Origin: Misgurnus anguillicaudatus
Lineage: Eukaryota; Chordata; Actinopteri; Cypriniformes; Cobitidae
Assembly (NCBI RefSeq): GCF_027580225.2
Contig: NC_073346.2
Span: 9,946,001-10,010,000 of the forward strand
Length of the DNA: 64,000 nt
Direction of reading: 5' to 3'
Made by a program: the position numbers and the translations under genes. Shown piece after piece: positions 22,085 to 33,559 of this stretch. The notes beneath the pieces are model-generated. The model searched no databases. It saw only the letters and a list, made by a program, of their open reading frames with translations, and was not told the DNA's origin. Positions within the stretch are counted from its first letter, which is position 1. Each line of letters opens with the position of its first letter.

Positions 22085-23490
22085 TACAAAATTACTGCAA
22101 TGCAAAACATTTGCTGTTGTATTGCCTGTTTGGATATTATGTATTATACGCCCATCTACTTTTAAAAACAAAGTTTGAATGCAGGTTTGTGTTTACTTGA
22201 ATCTAAAGTGTAATAAGTATACAGTGTTACGACGTAAATAGTCCTCAGATTGTATATCATATTCTATTACAAGACGACCATCCGAAATCTGATGTAAACA
22301 ACAGACTTTATATCTATATTCCATGAATTATACGCATTTGTGGACAAAAATGGTCATTGGATTTATGCTATTAGATGGTTTTCATGGGTTATTCACACAT
22401 CTGAAACAGACTGGATTCGGCTCGCAATTGTTATATCAACAAAAAGGTAAGAAGTCCTGTTTATATTTTGCATGATGTCATCTGGACTTCTGTCACAAAA
22501 TACTACATTTATGATCCTAGCGCATCTGTATCTTAAAACAGAGACCATACACTGATGCTAAACCCGTAGACTGTTAAAACAATGTATAGTTATGTTAATA
22601 TTATTAATGTTTTTAGACACTAGGCTATATAGATATTGTTAGCAGCGTAAAAAAAACTGACGTCATACCGCCCACGAATTAGTGCGCGTCGAGAGGTTAA
22701 AGATGCAATGCAGAAAAATAAACTAAAAAAATTTGAGTAAACACAAAAAATCTGTATTCCAACCTTTCTCCTTACTTACTTTCTCCTTACTTACTTTCTC
22801 CTTACTTACTTTCTCCTCTGATTCGCAATGGTAAGCTTATAATAAATATTTATAATTTGCTTGGTCGGAAAACCTTTTATGAACTTTTCGTAAACAGAAA
22901 GAAGAGGCCCTGGCTAATATATAACTTTTTTTAGTTTGTTTATAAAACAGTTGCTTAGAATTTAAATGTGTCATCTACATGGCAACATTTAATATGTAAA
23001 GTTTTAAGTGACCATTTTCTAGGGGGAATATGATGTATGAAACATGTTTGTTTATTATGTTTATTACGTTGTACATCTGAGCAAACGTCAACAAGTGAAC
23101 GCGACTAAAACATAAGTTAATACCAGGAGGGTTTTTTTTACATGTGAAGGGATTAAATACTGGAGCAGAGATGACTTCATCAGCAATGTGACTTATGTTG
23201 AAACAGTTACGTTTTTATTTAGTCCGAAAAAAAAAATGTGGCAAATATATTTTGTTTTTTTTCAGATATATGACTTTTAGGATGTACCTCTAACTGTCAT
23301 GTCGATATATAATAACAGATCTACTCTAATGCTGAGATCACAAACATCAGATTTATTCGTATGGAAATTACTCTGCAAATAACTGCAATTTTATGTTTCA
23401 AACAAAGATGGCGATAGAGAGGCAAAAAGTTATGGATTGCCACTGTAAGTAATAATTTTATTTTTCTTCCAAATTGCTGGTTTTCCTATA
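22085..23490. other. Intronic stretch, one short tandem repeat
   Basis: AT-rich intronic DNA with no gene. The only clear structure is a 15-bp tandem repeat at 22765-22816. TGACGTCA-like and TTATGTTG motifs are isolated. Confidence 0.4.
22765..22816. repeat. 15-bp tandem repeat, about 3.5 copies
   Basis: TTTCTCCTTACTTAC is repeated with starts at 22765, 22780, 22795 and a partial copy at 22810. Copies are identical, so expansion is recent. Confidence 0.95.
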
Positions 23491-23952
23491 TAAGTCCCTT
23501 TCAAACATTCAGTCTTTTCTGGTAAATTACTGGCAAATTACAGTTAACAGGTCATGTGTAAATCAGTGCTGCCAATTTACCAGTAGGAGAGGTTGTAAGA
23601 TTACCAGTAATTTACCAGCAAGTGCTATGTGTAAACGAAGAATAAGGATTAGAATAAGGCATTAGAACGGACGTCAAAATGTGCTGATAGCTTCAGGCCA
23701 ATTATATTGTTTTGATACAGATGACGCGTTTACCCCCGCACTGTTTACGGACGTTTCCACACGCACGCTGCTTAAAGTCAAGCACACCTGAAGTTAACGT
23801 CCACATCTCTTCACCAACGTTGTTAAAAACAGCTTACCATCTATTTGCCAAATTGGGCAACGTCACTGGCTGTGTGAACAGCACTTTTTTACTGGTAAAG
23901 CCATTCTGGTAAATTCATGGTAATTTACCAAAATTACTCTGTGAAAGAGGCT
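23491..23952. mobile_element. Probable TIR element, CTTTCA...GGTAAATTAC type
   Basis: The left end reads CCCTTTCAAACATTCAGTC then TTCTGGTAAATTACTGG. The right end, reverse complemented, reads GCCTCTTTCACAGAGTAA then GGTAAATTACCATGAATTT. The phrase TTACCAGTAA/GGTAAATTACC recurs in both arms. No clear target duplication was found. It is non-coding and lies just upstream (plus-strand sense) of the cdkal1 exon at 24174. Confidence 0.5.
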
Positions 23953-24173
23953 ATTGATGGAGGGTGCGGCTCCTTTCAAATCTCTTTTCTCAAGCCAACA
24001 TAAAGTACCCAACTTAGTGCAAACCAATTAAAATCCAGATATTTTTTTTCCAGTTTTTACTCATGTGGCAAGTAGCAGTGTAACAACCGAGGTTTGACGT
24101 ACATTATCCCTTCCAGTACATGGTTAACACTTTTTCCTTCAATGTCGTTATTTGTCTAACAATGAAAACTTAC

Positions 24174-24340
24174 CTCCAGATGTTCCAGGATATATGGTGG
24201 GTTGGTCATGCCCAGGCGAAGCATTGCACCCTCTGGTATTTCCTTCACCAGTTCCCAGAGCAGCGATGGCAAATCGGTGCCGATATCTCTGCCGTACGCT
24301 CCAGTGTCCTCGCTGGTCAACCAGATCTCACAAACACCCT
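24174..24340 (-). CDS. cdkal1: cdkal1 coding exon (radical-SAM domain, upstream of the 755-900 exon)
   Basis: A 167-base exon of the tRNA-A37 methylthiotransferase CDKAL1. On the minus strand a pyrimidine-rich tract and CAG acceptor (24341-24343) precede it, and a GTAAGT donor (24168-24173) follows. It begins with two bases completing a Glu codon and then encodes 55 residues. These start [18 protein letters not shown], pass through [15 protein letters not shown], and end [15 protein letters not shown]. The [10 protein letters not shown] and RLGMTNP stretches are typical of MiaB-like radical-SAM barrels. The cluster-binding Cys-X3-Cys-X2-Cys lies upstream in the protein and is not in this window. 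The end is phase 0 and joins directly to EMAKILNHP of the exon at 755-900. There are no stops or frameshifts, so it is a functional exon by appearance. Confidence 0.96.
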
Positions 24341-26202
24341 CTGTAAGACAAGAAAATCATTTTTAAACAAAGCATATTTAGTTTACGCTAACAGCAGATT
24401 CTTAAAATCAACAGTTTGGAGAGCAGCTATCATTGTATGCCGTAAACAGCAAGGCGGCTCACTAGGTTTAGGAAGAGAGTTTTACACTAGAAACTCCTAC
24501 AGAGGATTACAACTGACAAGTGTCATTTAGTCCACAGATTGAAACGGCACTCAAAGCACTGCCTCAGTAAGCACGGGTCTGAAATTCAATTCTGCACTAG
24601 CACCTCTCACAAATTCAGCAGCGTCCGTGTATTACTGCTTGCTTTGCAGCGCAAGGGTGGCTACCAGTGAATGAAGACAGCTGTCCCGCTGAGTGATAAA
24701 TCATCTGAGCTTTCTTAAACAGATTGCTAGAGAATTAATAAGTGGCCTTTGACTGGGCACCATCATCGGGTCGGAAAACGGCTGACGTTCGGCGCATCAT
24801 CGAACCCCGTGAAGCTCCGCTGAATTTGACTTAATACGTAGTGATGTCATTAGGGACGCCAGAGCCATTATGACACATTGGTCACGGCAAGCCCTCGGAG
24901 CGAATGGGAGCGTGTGCGCGTTTATAATTGAAAGGAAGTCAGCGTTAAGTTTAGATCTGTTCAGATTGAGATCATTAGTGACGCCGCTGATGGGTGCCCT
25001 TCTGCCTGCATTATTAATCTACAGCCAGCGAATGGGAAGTGAAGGTTAGTGCTTACTGCACATCACCTGATCATTATAATGCCATTGTCTTTATCCTCTG
25101 AAACATTCAAATTGCTAATGGGTGATTCAGAGCTGCTTCATTGACTTGAAGGGGTCAAAGTGAATCTACAGTCTAGATCGTGAGGAAATGAGTATTTATG
25201 CGTGTCATGGGGTGAGAGCTGTGCTGGGGCCAGTTTGAGATTGATTTAGGACTGTTAATAGCAGAAAGAGCGAGAGAGAGAGAGATTATACCCGCTACTT
25301 TCATGTCACTCACTTGTACTAAAAAGACAAACTTGAATGTACTGTACAGACTCATGTCTCATACCCTGCTTGAGAAGATACCTTCCTCCCCAGGCATTGG
25401 GCGACAAGACATCCAACTATTGAATCTATCTCAGTAAAAAAAGGACAGGGTGCTATGACACCATTTTAACTTAAACCCCTTGTGGAATCATTACAGGAGG
25501 CAAGCAGCGAATGTCCATTTCCAACACTTCTTTAATCTTTAATAGGGGATGGGATGAGCTTCACTGTAGATATCAGGGTGAAGGATCACAGAGCCTGCAG
25601 GTGATGTTAAGCATAGGTAAGGTGATAATGAGAGAGTTATACACTGCCTAGACTCGCGGGGCTGGCTGTAGCATCAATATATCTACAAACAAAGTCTCTC
25701 TTACATAGACATGTGCACATGTGTGACTAAACAAGGGACTGCTCATGCTCGACGCTCATTATCAATAAAACACCTTTTCTATTCCTATCTTCTATAATTT
25801 ACTCCACCACCTTCACTGGGACTAAACTTGTCATTGATATATTGAGAATATTGAATAAACAACTTGGGGGGGGGGGACTACAAATATCTAATGCACATGA
25901 CAAGCTTAGTTACAGGCAAGAACGGCAATTCAAAATAGATGTGGTACCAAATACAGTATAAGTGGCCTTATTTACACCCGGGATTCCCATCCACATTGAC
26001 TGACCTGTTCAGTGAGCAGCGTTAAAACCAGGTTTAAATTGGGTCCACAACATTCATTTAGAGGTGGTCAGAAATGCATGTGAAGACCACATGTAACTGC
26101 ACACCTTTATTTCATCAACAAGCTTTTGCAAAGGTACCTTGACAAGCATTAAAAAGTGTTTCAAATGTTACCAGCTTTATATTTACAAACTGTGTGCATT
26201 TG
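24341..26202. other. Intronic stretch with a repeat-poor, GC-richer island
   Basis: The segment 24700-25060 stands out. It is GC-richer than the surroundings, has no repeat hallmark, and holds several TAAT/ATTA sites and GACGTCAT-like sites (ATTTGACTTAATACGTAGTG near 24825, TTATTAATCTACAG near 25012). It could be a conserved element. From 25970 to 26110 the phrase TTTACACCCGGGATTC and what follows resembles the end of a cyprinid DNA repeat. A G9 run occurs near 25867. No gene. Confidence 0.4.
24700..25060. promoter_or_regulatory. Candidate conserved non-coding (enhancer-like) element
   Basis: A repeat-poor, GC-richer island a few hundred bases upstream (gene sense) of a cdkal1 exon. It holds GTGATGTCATTAGG, GATCATTAGTGACG and ATTATTAATC sites. 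No ORF, no transposon tip and no tandem structure are visible, which is exceptional for this window. Assignment as regulatory is inference from context. Confidence 0.25.
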
Positions 26203-27430
26203 AAGAGCTTAGAAAATGCGAAAGGCAGTAAACGCCAATTTTGTCAAAAAATTTAATGGTGATATTAACAGAATGCTTTCGGCACGTACAGGTATTACAC
26301 GATCATCAAATACTTTTGCTTCAAATATGCTTAATCCCAACCTCAGGCCATTTAGAAATTCTGCTGTGTTGGCAAAATCCATTAAAAATCAAGACGATTT
26401 TTAGCAAAGTCCTCTAAGTCCACAGATTGGAGGAATGATAGCATACATACGGCAGATTTCAATTTACCAGCTACTAGGGTTGTGCCGATAGACGATAGTA
26501 TCGTGTATTGACGATCGTCAGACATATCGCTAATAGCGGGCTTTCATGATGATAGTTGGCGATAGTCATTATTATTATCATCATAGTTTCACATAAACAT
26601 GCACATTGCATGCTTTTCCTCGCATGAGAGGGTTTGTGGGCTTTATTTTGCGCGAGAGAGCTTGTAATGCGCGCAGACTTCTCATATGCACGTTGACTTA
26701 AAGCGCGCGTCTTGGACTCTTGCTCGGACTTGAATGTGCGCGTCTTGGACTCTTGCTCGGCCCCGAATGCGTGCTCCATGGACTCATTCTAGCACCTGAA
26801 CTTGTAATATACGTGGCTCTGACATTTCCTTGCACTACAGAGGTTGTTAGGCGCGCAGAGGGTTAAAACCAACAAGTTCATTATTCCCACTCCCTGGCAC
26901 GTAAATTTTTTTTAGACTTAATGACGCGGATGGATTAATGGCAACAGTTTTAAGAAGGTTGCAGTCATGACGGTGTTGCCCTTACTTCTATTTTGTCCAC
27001 CAATCAAGTGACTTGTCATAAGTAAAGTGTGGTAGTAGTTTTAATAAATGAGTAAACTACTGCCCCCCCCCATACTATTGTGTATCGGCGATCTCACGGG
27101 CTGACGATAGGACAATCTCAAAATGGGGCATGTCGCCCAACACTACTAGCTACAAAAGTTTTTTACCCGGTTTAAGGAGATTTACCAATTTTACTAGTAT
27201 ATTGACCAAATCTTTGAGCTTTTTAACTAAAATAAAGACAGTGAAGAGTGACTGGAAACTTTTTTTTTAAAGCTGAGAGTTTTGCCAAAGTTTTAGAGGG
27301 TATTGCATTGAGAGTAAAATATGCCAAATACAACTGAAATGACTAAAATGACATTTAATAAAACATGCTTATTTACAAGAAAACACTTCAGATGCACTTA
27401 GAGGGTTTTGCATCTGCGCACTTCATAAAG
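26203..27430 (-). repeat. Dispersed repeat, copy C (fullest copy, split by a hAT element)
   Basis: Read on the minus strand from 27430, it shows GCAGATGCAAAACCCTCTAA, then CTTCAGATGCAC's partner block GTTTTCTTGTAAATAAGCAT. After the inserted hAT element (26475-27145) come GAGGACTTTGCTAAAAATCG, GGCCTGAGGTTGGGATTAAG, and a block ending GCAAAAGTATTTGATGA. The same blocks in the same order form copies A (7083-7855) and B (12006-12165). Without the insertion it is about 550 bp. Its class is unknown. Confidence 0.75.
26467..27153. mobile_element. Non-autonomous hAT element with 8-bp target duplication
   Basis: The 671-bp element 26475-27145 is flanked by CCAGCTAC (26467-26474) and CTAGCTAC (27146-27153), 7 of 8 identical. 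Termini: TAGGGTTGTGCCGATAGACG on the left and, in reverse complement, TAGTGTTGGGCGACATGCCC on the right. This TAGxGTTGxGCGA tip is a typical fish hAT end. Inside, near 26705-26760, GCGCGTCTTGGACTCTTGCT occurs twice, 33 bp apart. There is no transposase. It is inserted in dispersed repeat copy C. Confidence 0.9.
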
Positions 27431-29442
27431 TGATTTAAGGGAAGACCTTCAGCTTTTATTCATGGCGTGATGACTGCAACCACATTTAATCTATTTTATT
27501 TAACAGGGCCCTTGTCTAAACAAGCAAGGGTCATAATGTTGACTGCAATAAATGCAACGCGTCTCCTATCACAAAAAAGCCACAGTCATGAATCACGGTT
27601 AGTGGTGGCAGCTTCACTCGGACCGGGGTCACGGCACCATGGGACATGTAATCACATAACCTCACAACACAGAGTCAATTAACCTGGGTGACGCAGTGGG
27701 GCGGCTGTCGGCAAGCATGCTCTGAAAACAGGATGCACACGCGTGGCTCCGCAGCATTTCCATTACCCGAATGCTCATTAAACATGCCCGATGCTGTTCT
27801 GCCACACCAGTGCGCCCTTTTATACACAGGCATGTGTCGTGTATTGATGTCATCCTTGTATGGGGCAATTCCCTTTTCCAGCTAGAGAAACAGTGGAGGG
27901 GAAAGAGTAAGCGAGCCAGGTATGGAAACAGGTGTGGTGTGGAAAGAATCTCCCAAGTCTGGGTGGGACAACACGGTTTTGAATGTGTGGAAGTGTGCCG
28001 TGTCAGGAAACAGCTGGATTTAGAGTTCAGTCCTCCTTTTCCTGTGCCGAACCCCTAATTCTGTCTGATTCTGGCTCAGTGTTGCGGTCAGTGAGTTTGT
28101 GTATGGCAGACGGTGTTTGATTCCAGGGCCGCACGCGTCCTCATAGCCTGCGGCTTTATGGGAGCACGTTACCACGCTATGTCACAAATCCCCGCTCTGC
28201 GTGGCATGTGTTATCTAAACCTGGTTGTGTAAGGCGCATTACAGCGCCTCGGTTTTCTCGCACATGCTCTGAGTGCTGAGAGGAAACTGTGTTTTAAAGC
28301 TCACGCTTTGAAGAACATGTCAGAGCCAATCAGTTTCTCTCGATGGGAGGTTTAGTAAACTGCATTGTGGAGGGTGAAACCGGTTAAAACGATACACAGT
28401 GTTTAAACTGAACGTTTCCAGAAGCAAGTGAAAATAAAGCTAAATTGTTAATTGGCTTTTAAAACACTCTAAAGCTGTAAAGCGGTGCTTCATCTGCAAG
28501 TCCCAAACGTGTGAATAATTAATATCACTTAATGCTTTTAAAGCAACGTTTGGCAAACACTGTAAAGTGCTTGCTTTGGTTTAAAGAGCAGGAATGAAGT
28601 GGAGCTCCAGCATTAAGGACAGTCAACTCATCATCTCGCTTACCTGATATTGTGCCTCCTTTTATGGTGACTGAAATTTCCACACAATGTGACACATACG
28701 ATGATGTAATGCAATGCACAGTTAGTTGTCATGGGTAAAGTTTAATGTTTTGACAAGAACATCCAAGCTTGATCTCACTGGAATTTTAACTGTTTTATGA
28801 GATTGATGATTCATATCAAAGTGAATCATAAAAAAACATGATTATTTAAAAAGCAACAATAAAAAGCAGATCTTAAGCATAACAAATAAATATGTCACCT
28901 CATACAACCGTTATTTTTATGAGATTGTGATGTAACAGCTCATCTATTTTATTCACAAACTGAAAAACAAAATAATGAAAAGGATTTTGCTGATGATTTA
29001 AGTGAAAAATCTGGTAATTCATTCCAAAAAGCCCTAAACATCACCACTTTATGTGGGTTTATGTCAAGGCCACTTTAGCAACTGTTAACCCCTCTCCGCC
29101 CCCATTTATGTGCAAAGGTCCCCTTCCTCTTGCTACGATTAGCATGCGAGTAAAGACAGGAGACAGTGAGGTGGAGGGAAAGAGGTTGTGTCTGCATATT
29201 TATAGCAATTATCAGCTATGCTCCATAATTCTCCAAAACACTGCTGCTGTTTTTACCTAATCCTCCAGTGTTGTTTTGCTCAGTTTGCATGATAAACATT
29301 CTCCAACCGCAGGCGATAGTCCTACTGCCTCTATAGATCTTTATTCACGCTTGGATTAGTTTCGTCTCCAGGCACTTTTACCCTCACAACGGTCTTCCAC
29401 TTTTCACCATACAGAGAACCGGGAGCTACACTGTATAATCCG
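27431..29442. other. Intronic stretch without recognised genes
   Basis: No gene recognised. The segment 27660-28330 is GC-richer than average and largely repeat-free, but no ORF in it has a recognisable motif. A small palindrome (TTCATATCAAAGTGAATCAT) lies near 28810. Confidence 0.4.
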
Positions 29443-30440
29443 AAACACATTATACACACATAGCGGCTTAAGGGGATAGATCACCCGAAAATTAAAATTA
29501 TGTCACCCATATTTACTCGCCCACGTGTCTTTTATAGCCCAGACCGAGACTTGGTGAAGCGGGTCACCAATCCATCAACATGATTTCAACTACTGTTTAT
29601 GAATTGGACATTACTACACTCTAAAAAAAAATGCTGGGTTATTTTCAACCAGTGAGTTGTTATGGTGAGTGGGTCATTTCAATATTACTACCCAGCACAA
29701 ACCCAGCACATTGGGTTGTAATTAAACCTATGCTGGGTTGTTTTGAACCAAAATGCTGGGTTGATTAAATATTACTACACTCTAAAAAAGCTGGGTTATT
29801 TTCAAACCAGCACAAACCCAGCACTTTGGGTTGTAATTAAACATATGCTAGGTTGTTTCCAACCAAAATGCTGGGTTGTTTTAATATTACTACACACTAA
29901 AAAATGCTGGGTTGTTTTAATATTACTACACTCTAAAAAGCTGGGTTATTTCAACAGAGCACAAACCCAGCACATGGGTTGTAATTAAACCTATGCTGGG
30001 TTGTTTCCAAAACACATTATACACACAGCGGCTTAAGGGGATACTCGAAAATGAAAATGATGTCACCCATATTTACTCGCCCACGTGTGTTTTATAGCCC
30101 AGACCAAGACTTGGTGAAGCAGGTCAACCAATCCATTAAAATGATTTCAACTACTGTTTACGAACTGGACATTACTAAACTCTAAAAAATGCTGGGTTAT
30201 TTTCAACCCAGCACAAACCCAGCACGTTGGGTTGTAATAAAACCTATGCTAGGTTGTTTCCAACCAAAATGCTGGGTTGTTTTAATATTACTACACTCTA
30301 AAAATTAAACCCATGCTGGGTTGTTTCCACCCAGAATGCTGGGTTGTTTTAACCAATTGTTAGGTCAAATATAAACATTTTCTGGGTAAATGTAACCAAC
30401 AGATAGGCTCGACCCTTTTGAAAATAATCCAGCATTTTTG
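29443..30440. repeat. 567-bp tandem duplication built of CTGGGTTG-type subrepeats
   Basis: AAACACATTATACACACA begins at 29443 and again at 30010, followed in both copies by GCGGCTTAAGGGGATA, ATATTTACTCGCCCACGTGT and AGACTTGGTGAAGC. Within and after each copy there are blocks starting CTCTAAAAA (29619, 29780, 29931, about 30180, about 30296) and made of TGCTGGGTT and its complement AACCCAGCA. The subrepeat family is common in cyprinids. The leading part contains the CACCCGAAAATTAAAATTATGTC tip of the teleost AGTTCACCC repeat. Confidence 0.9.
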
Positions 30441-31249
30441 TATTTGTCTCATAAACCAACAATAAAATGCACAGTAAAAACAGCTGCAGTGCTGCGTAGA
30501 AGTTTAATGAAATTGGTTATGCAAGTTCATTTAACATACTATTTTAAGGTTTTGACTAGTATATAGTTGGCATTACTTAAAAACTAGCTAAAATTATATA
30601 ACACAACTGTTTTTAAGTTAGAAAAAAAGAAAAACTTTGTTGTTATAAAAAATACAGTGTAGGGTGAAAATCTATTATACTATTAGTAAAAACAAACAAA
30701 GCTATCATATCGCTAAGAAAGTCTACAAATATAGTGCCTGAGAATGGACTACTTCAATTATAAAGACGACTTGACAAAACTTTACAGCCCAGTCCTCTTT
30801 GACTTTCATGAAAGAGAGCAGCTAGGACTCTTTCAAACAGAGGCAATATTATCATGGCTGCCTATTTTCTTGATGTTGTAAATTTATACATAGGGTGACA
30901 AGCATTACTAATGGTTCAAATGCCACAATTTCACTCGCAATCTCAGACATCCCTAAAACATAGATTGCGTAGCATTACAGACATATGAATTAGCAAGTCT
31001 TTGATGTTTCAATGAGAACACACTTAGTGTTCTGTGCAGATTTGACAAGGACTGTAATTATTAGCACTGATGTGTGTTCATACAAAAAGCCGGAGAGAAC
31101 TTTAAGAAACATGCAAAGAGATACTAAAGATAATGTGGAAATGAACCACAAGAATATGCTCAGTGTTAACAGTTAAGTCTTACAGGTGGCAATAGACAAC
31201 ATAAATAATTTGTTTGTTATCACATGATGTTGCAATAAGTTAAAGCAAT
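30441..31249. other. Intronic stretch without recognised features
   Basis: AT-rich DNA with no repeat borders, ORFs of note or RNA-like structure that I can identify. Confidence 0.4.
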
Positions 31250-31800
31250 ACATATGTCCATCATCTTTCAGATGAACACATTTGGAGTTATTTTGGTAAA
31301 TGTCATTGCTCTTCCACGCTTTTTAACTGTAGAAAACTGATCAGGGAACAACTTTTGACTTTGATGGCCAAAAAGTGCATCCATCCTTCACAGAGGTAAT
31401 CCACACGACTCCAAGGGGTTAATAAAGGTAATTTGCAGGTAATTAATGCAATTTAGAAAGAAAATAATTGCCTCACGTGATTCACTGTGCAATGTACCCA
31501 TGGCAACCAACACTCACTATGCTAAAACTCTCGTTAGTCCAAGATGGCGTTGTTACAGGAAGCTAGTTATTACAGTTTATAGTTTGAAAAATGAATATTT
31601 TTCTTACACAATTGCATGGAAGACTTTTATTAACCCCTTGGAGCCGTGTTGATTACTTCTGTGAAGGATGAGTGCACTTTTTGGGGTTTAAAGTCAGAAG
31701 TTACCTAATCCCTGTTTTCTCCCATTATAAAGCTTGGAAGAGCAAGGACATTTACTAATAACTCCAATTGTGTTTGTCTGAAAGATGATGGACATGTGTC
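31250..31800. mobile_element. Long hairpin (fold-back) element
   Basis: The left end ATGTCCATCATCTTTCAGAT pairs with the right end (reverse complement ATGTCCATCATCTTTCAGAC). The complementarity continues inward for roughly 190 bases per arm: GAACACATTTGGAGTTATT with AATAACTCCAATTGTGTTTG, TCCATCCTTCACAGAGGTAA with TTACTTCTGTGAAGGATGAG, and CCAAGGGGTTAATAAA with TTTATTAACCCCTTGG. A loop of roughly 180 bases separates the arms. It is non-coding and would fold into a long imperfect hairpin in intronic RNA. Confidence 0.88.
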
Positions 31801-33559
31801 CTCGGATTGCTTGAGGCAGAGTAAATCATTGGGTAAATTTTGATTTTTGGCTTGAGAATAGCTTTAACATACAAGTTACGTAATAGTATTTGCTTTTTTT
31901 AGTAATTAACTGTTTCACCATTTTAGAGAGAGACAGAGAGAAAGCGAGAGAGACAGACATTCCTAGTGTCATATATCAGAGATGGAGAGTCAGGCTGAAG
32001 TGGTGGCCAGTGTTTCTGTCAGAAGGGGACAGAATTAAAGAAGTGAAATGATTTGGTGAGACATAGATGAAACAGAAGATGACACTTCAGTGTTGGCAGA
32101 CAAACAGTGCTGTAAGATGTCTACTTTCTCTGTCTGACATGATGAGAAAGTTGTCCATAGATGAAACCGCGTGATGTTGGGTTTAACTGGATTGAGGTTT
32201 CACAACCTTCAGTGTCAATGATGGCCTAAGGCTTCTCTGGAAATTTAGTTTCATTACCTCTGAAAGATTTTCTTGAAAGATTTTTTAGACGATTGTATTA
32301 CAATAATCCGTCAAAAATTATACAATAATAATGTTTTGGGGAGGAGGGGTGTCAATGTATTTCCAGCAGCAAAACACGATTTTGGGCTATATCTATAAAT
32401 GGGCTTGTTCTGTGATTTGTTGTAAACAGCCAATAGCCTTTAGTTTATATAAATAAAACTATCCAATTTTGTCAGTCTATCAACAGATAGTGCTATATTT
32501 AATCAGATGTACCATCTCAGAAGAGCCTACAGTCTACCCAGCATACTTCAGACATCTCCATTAGAGAAGATGTTCAATATGCAGTGTTGGGATCAAGAAA
32601 CCTCTTCATTAGAACGTCTGCTATGTGTAAATGACCATTAACATCTCCAAAACAGCAACAGCAGCTTTTCAGTAAAGATCAGATCGGAGTAATATACTAA
32701 ACTTCAGTCTTCACATTAATGTATCCGACCAACCGTTTCATCTTCTCGGAGCTGTCACAACAAAGCGCTCTGAAGATGCAGCACTGGCCGCTATGTTTCT
32801 GTTTACTCGGTTACGAGGCAATTAACCAGCTAAGAAACGCACAGTGGCTTTTCAATTTGCATAAAAATTAGCTGTGATAATTAGCGCTGAATTAAAAAAG
32901 TATGATGTATGTGTGATGTCGCAGTGCGTTTACAAGTGAATTAGCATGTCCTTGAGTGTGTTTATATATCTTCTTATTACATGAAATAACTTATTAATCG
33001 TGTAGCTTTCATGCAACCAAGTGTGATAATCTCAAAATAAAATGAAACTTAATAAACCCTTTAGATGGAAAAATACATTGTCTCTTTGTTTTTTTACTGC
33101 AAAAATGGAAACTAATTAGATAACCTTCACTAATATAATTTGGGAATGAAACTCATTTTCTAAAATCAGTCTAAAATCTTATCACTTCATAACTTTGATT
33201 AGTAAGTCATTAAAATTATTTCATCTAAAGTTAAATATAAACGGCACAACATGTGAAAGTTTAATAGCAAATACATTGATGATCTAAGTATATTATGTAA
33301 TGTGTATCATCATAGAGACTTACTAAATTATACCTTTATCTTTCATATTATTATTTTATACTAAAATAAACTTCAACAGATATGCAATAACATCCATTCC
33401 AATACGAAACATAGTTTTAAGTTTGATAAGCATGTCACTCTCATGAAAAAAAACTATATATAGGGTAAGGAATTGATGACTGTTGGCTGTTGAATTATTC
33501 GAAAGTAATTTTAACCTGAGGTGGTAATGCTACAACGCTGGTATGCATTATCTATGGAA
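31801..33559. other. Intronic stretch without recognised genes
   Basis: A GA-rich patch lies at about 31925-31960. The part 32780-32970 contains AATTAGCTGTGATAATTAGC and similar homeodomain-like sites with no repeat hallmark. The rest is AT-rich and unassigned. Confidence 0.4.

Larger units (their letters stand above)
901..24173 (-). other. cdkal1: cdkal1 intron between the two visible exons
   Basis: This 23,273-base intron lies between the exon at 24174-24340 (donor GTAAGT at 24168-24173) and the exon at 755-900 (acceptor CAG at 901-903). Both boundaries are canonical, and the flanking coding sequences join without loss of a codon (LE, then EM). The intron contains only transposon remnants, simple repeats and unassigned AT-rich DNA, described separately. 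No nested gene was recognised on either strand. Confidence 0.9.

Noticed and set aside
24120..24530. 136-codon plus-strand open frame
   Set aside because: It is the antisense shadow of the cdkal1 exon at 24174-24340.
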